A DNA stretch of 64,000 nt from Amycolatopsis balhimycina FH 1894 (GTDB taxonomy: Bacteria > Actinomycetota > Actinomycetes > Mycobacteriales > Pseudonocardiaceae), in assembly GCF_000384295.1 (NCBI RefSeq), contig NZ_KB913037.1:5328822-5392821 (forward strand). The letters run 5' to 3'. A model generated the notes under the pieces. It was not told the DNA's origin. It did not search any database and was given only the letters and a program-made list of their open reading frames with translations. How positions within the stretch are numbered: position 1 is the first letter of the stretch; each line of letters begins with the position of its first letter. Of this stretch, positions 63,401 to 64,000 are shown piece after piece. Both the position numbers and the translations under genes were made by a program.

Positions 63401-63601
63401 GAGGGCATGCACCTGACCCACGGCCGGGACGTCCTCGTCGGCGGCTCGGCGCAGGAGCTCGCCGACGAGATCGTCACCCTGCTCGAAGACGACAAGCTGT
63501 GGCAGCGGCTGTCCGAAGAGGGCAAGACCGTGGTGGACCGCCTCTTCGGTGCCGACGTCGCCCGCCGCACGCTGGCCGCGCTGCTGGACCGGCGTGACTG
63601 A
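60422..63601 (+). CDS. Fusion of SAM methyltransferase, coiled coil, GT2 and GT4-type glycosyltransferases
   Basis: A 1059-residue cytosolic protein with four parts. Residues 1-240 are a class I methyltransferase ([11 protein letters not shown] at 47-57, [23 protein letters not shown]). Residues about 250-370 are a coiled coil ([28 protein letters not shown]). Residues 418-660 are a GT2 enzyme ([19 protein letters not shown], the NND motif at 506-508, [17 protein letters not shown]). Residues about 690-1059 are a GT4-type enzyme ([38 protein letters not shown]). One protein could methylate and elongate a glycan. It is the second plus-strand gene of the envelope cluster. ATG 60422 is chosen by the leaderless hexamer. 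Confidence 0.9.
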   Translation: MAKGTSGERLIEWTGERCVPWTEDLQVIYEHYHRYAFSARFVAGKRVLDLASGEGYGVSLLARSAAEVVGLEIDPQTVEHARQRYPGVRFEVGSITDPRALDGEIFDVITCFEAIEHVDEQDRLMELVRNRLAPGGVFLCSTPDIEVYTHDHGNENPYHVHELTESAFRTLLAASFEHVVVLRQNVAVGSLIHDNGAGAGAEVLTVQADDADGWVVEPGAPHTYFVSVASAEPVEVPSTSAMVDPKLTLVARAAAEAGRLRGELGRTEAERDQATASVTRLTGELAQVTAAEQRASTERDEALRQAERAREDRQRAADELNRLQRKAGYDSERLEWLAGNNTSLSETIGRLAAENEKLRAETSALVQKVIGKYRGAVERYAPRGTRIRDFYETALGRPAGVLPGAPVAAPGPVAVTTSDHPIVSVVIPVYGNWRFTRGCLDSIQRHLPSTPFEVIVVDDASPDDSADRVAGCAGVRLVRAPKNLGFVGACNLGAEHARGDFVMFLNNDTEVRAGWLDELVAVVESRPDVGLVGSKLVYPDGRLQECGGIIWADGTGWNYGRLQNPDAPWYQALRDVDYCSGAALLVRRELFERLGGFDKRYAPAYYEDTDLAFAVRAAGYRTMVQPASVVVHHEGITNGTDVSSGVKRHQELNRGVFVDKWSVQLRDHFPEASPRAVWAGRQRTKDGHRGGTILVADHQVPMPDKDSGSVRMFRVLELLVGLGHRVVFMPLNNALHEPYVDALYRAGVTVITGLGEQLEFLRDAGPDLSLAVLSRPHVAWQLLEQVREHAPDCVIAYDTVDLHFVRLNRQADLAAQLGNTREELTLRRRAEVLRESELGLTRATDVTFVVSDVERELLRELVPSARVEVLSNVHYAEGSVAVPEGRSGVLFVGSFDHLPNRDAARWLATEIMPLVRQRRPDAVAQIVGSNPPQEMFDLERDGVVVRGWVPNLDSAYREARVVVAPLRFGAGVKGKLGESLGYGVPVAATPLAAEGMHLTHGRDVLVGGSAQELADEIVTLLEDDKLWQRLSEEGKTVVDRLFGADVARRTLAALLDRRD

Positions 63602-63626
63602 CACGACCGGTCAGCGGGGCGGCTGA

Positions 63627-64000
63627 TCACCGGGGCGGCAGGGCCTTCTTGAACACCGCCACGGCGTTGTCGAGGCTGGTCTTCAGCTCGTTCTTGTCCT
63701 TGGCGAACGGCTGTGACGCCCACAGCACGACCGCGACCTTGCCCGAGGTGTACCAGGTGCCGTTCATCCGGAGGTCGCCGTTGCGGCCGGTGACCATCCC
63801 GGGGTCGGCGGTGATCGGCAGGTATCCGCCGGCGGCCGCGGCCTCGCGCAGGTAGTCGATGATCGCCTTCGCGCCCTCCGGTGACTCGGCGGGAATCGCG
63901 TAGCCGAGGAACCCGGTGTCACCGGCCGAGGAGGCGCGGTACACGAACTGCGTGACGCCGTGCTGCGAGAAGATCTGGGCGGCTTCCTTCGGGTACAGCT
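63627..64000 (-). CDS. Hypothetical protein, C-terminal part; runs off the right edge
   Basis: At least 124 codons are open to the edge. The visible C-terminal region is an alpha/beta segment: LYPKEAAQIFSQHGVTQFVY, GFLGYAIPAESPEGAKAIIDY, NGTWYTSGKVAVVLWASQPF and a final helix LKTSLDNAVAVFKKALPP. Nothing in it is recognised. The start is outside the window. It is convergent with the glycosyltransferase fusion, 25 nt between stops. Confidence 0.75.
   Translation of the reverse strand, partial: LYPKEAAQIFSQHGVTQFVYRASSAGDTGFLGYAIPAESPEGAKAIIDYLREAAAAGGYLPITADPGMVTGRNGDLRMNGTWYTSGKVAVVLWASQPFAKDKNELKTSLDNAVAVFKKALPPR

Noticed and set aside
60197..63604. A long minus-strand frame opposite the glycosyltransferase fusion
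   Set aside because: No domain motif and strongly skewed Val/Arg/Asp composition; it is the shadow of the real gene.

Overview
The window is very GC-rich, densely packed double-stranded DNA typical of a filamentous actinomycete. Codons end almost always in G or C, GTG starts are frequent, and genes are often coupled by 4-nt or 8-nt overlaps. Gene content fits the Actinobacteria: ECF sigma factors with CU044_5270-type or VOC partners, an XRE/DUF5753 + DUF397 pair, a CopC/YcnI copper cluster, DUF1775, and an MmyB-like regulator. Recurrent words such as TCCACTGTGGA and CTTTCACGTGAAAG suggest Pseudonocardiaceae, probably Amycolatopsis; this assignment is inferred from style and not proven. I see no tRNA, rRNA, CRISPR array, insertion sequence or prophage, so the window reads as chromosome with one mildly repeat-bearing envelope-glycan region at the right end.

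Layout, left to right. 0-7.7 kb: a truncated secreted trypsin, an FKBP isomerase, a large secreted Ntn-hydrolase (penicillin-acylase family) with a discoidin domain, a short trans-sulfuration enzyme, a Thr-rich secreted protein coupled to a class F sortase, and a patatin lipase. 7.7-16.9 kb: a FadR/GntR regulator with a clear palindromic operator faces a nine-gene-scale catabolic unit, made of a complete oligopeptide-type ABC importer followed by aldehyde dehydrogenase, SDR and amidase. 17-18.4 kb: an ECF sigma factor and membrane partner. 18.4-20.3 kb: two coupled CoA-ester lyases resembling Mcl1 and Mcl2. 20.7-25.6 kb: a hypothetical protein, an NAD(P)-binding protein, a divergent PRPP synthetase, an aldonolactone-oxidase-type flavoprotein and a D-threonine-aldolase/alanine-racemase-fold enzyme. 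At 25.72 kb, between convergent genes, there is a compact cluster of actinobacterial-type DnaA boxes.

25.8-32.9 kb: a TetR regulator divergent from a beta-glucosidase and sugar MFS exporter/importer, a structured intergenic stretch that may hold a small RNA, two small genes divergent from an XRE-TPR (NsdA-like) regulator, and an aminoglycoside-phosphotransferase-fold kinase. 33.1-36.2 kb: copper genes (membrane protein, YcnI, CopC, CopD). 36.5-40.0 kb: a four-gene OpuC-type glycine betaine/choline ABC transporter. 40.1-48.8 kb: a TM0106-type RecB-like nuclease, PadR regulator, methyltransferase, 3-hydroxyacyl-CoA dehydrogenase-like SDR, UDP-glucose dehydrogenase, VOC protein and gamma-glutamyltransferase.

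48.8-57.3 kb: a second ECF sigma/VOC operon, the XRE + DUF397 pair, a DHA2 drug exporter facing an MmyB-like regulator across twin identical operators, a NarL-type two-component system with an overlapping 31-residue membrane ORF on the opposite strand, and a Gln/Pro-rich membrane protein. 57.5-63.6 kb: an AlgX/AlgJ-like O-acetyltransferase, a methyltransferase, and a 1059-residue fusion of methyltransferase, coiled coil and two glycosyltransferases, which together look like an envelope-glycan assembly and decoration unit. A REP-like double-hairpin repeat occurs three times in the window, two of them here and one inside a coding sequence. Several genes have a TANNNT hexamer 6-7 nt before the start codon and no Shine-Dalgarno, the signature of leaderless transcription.
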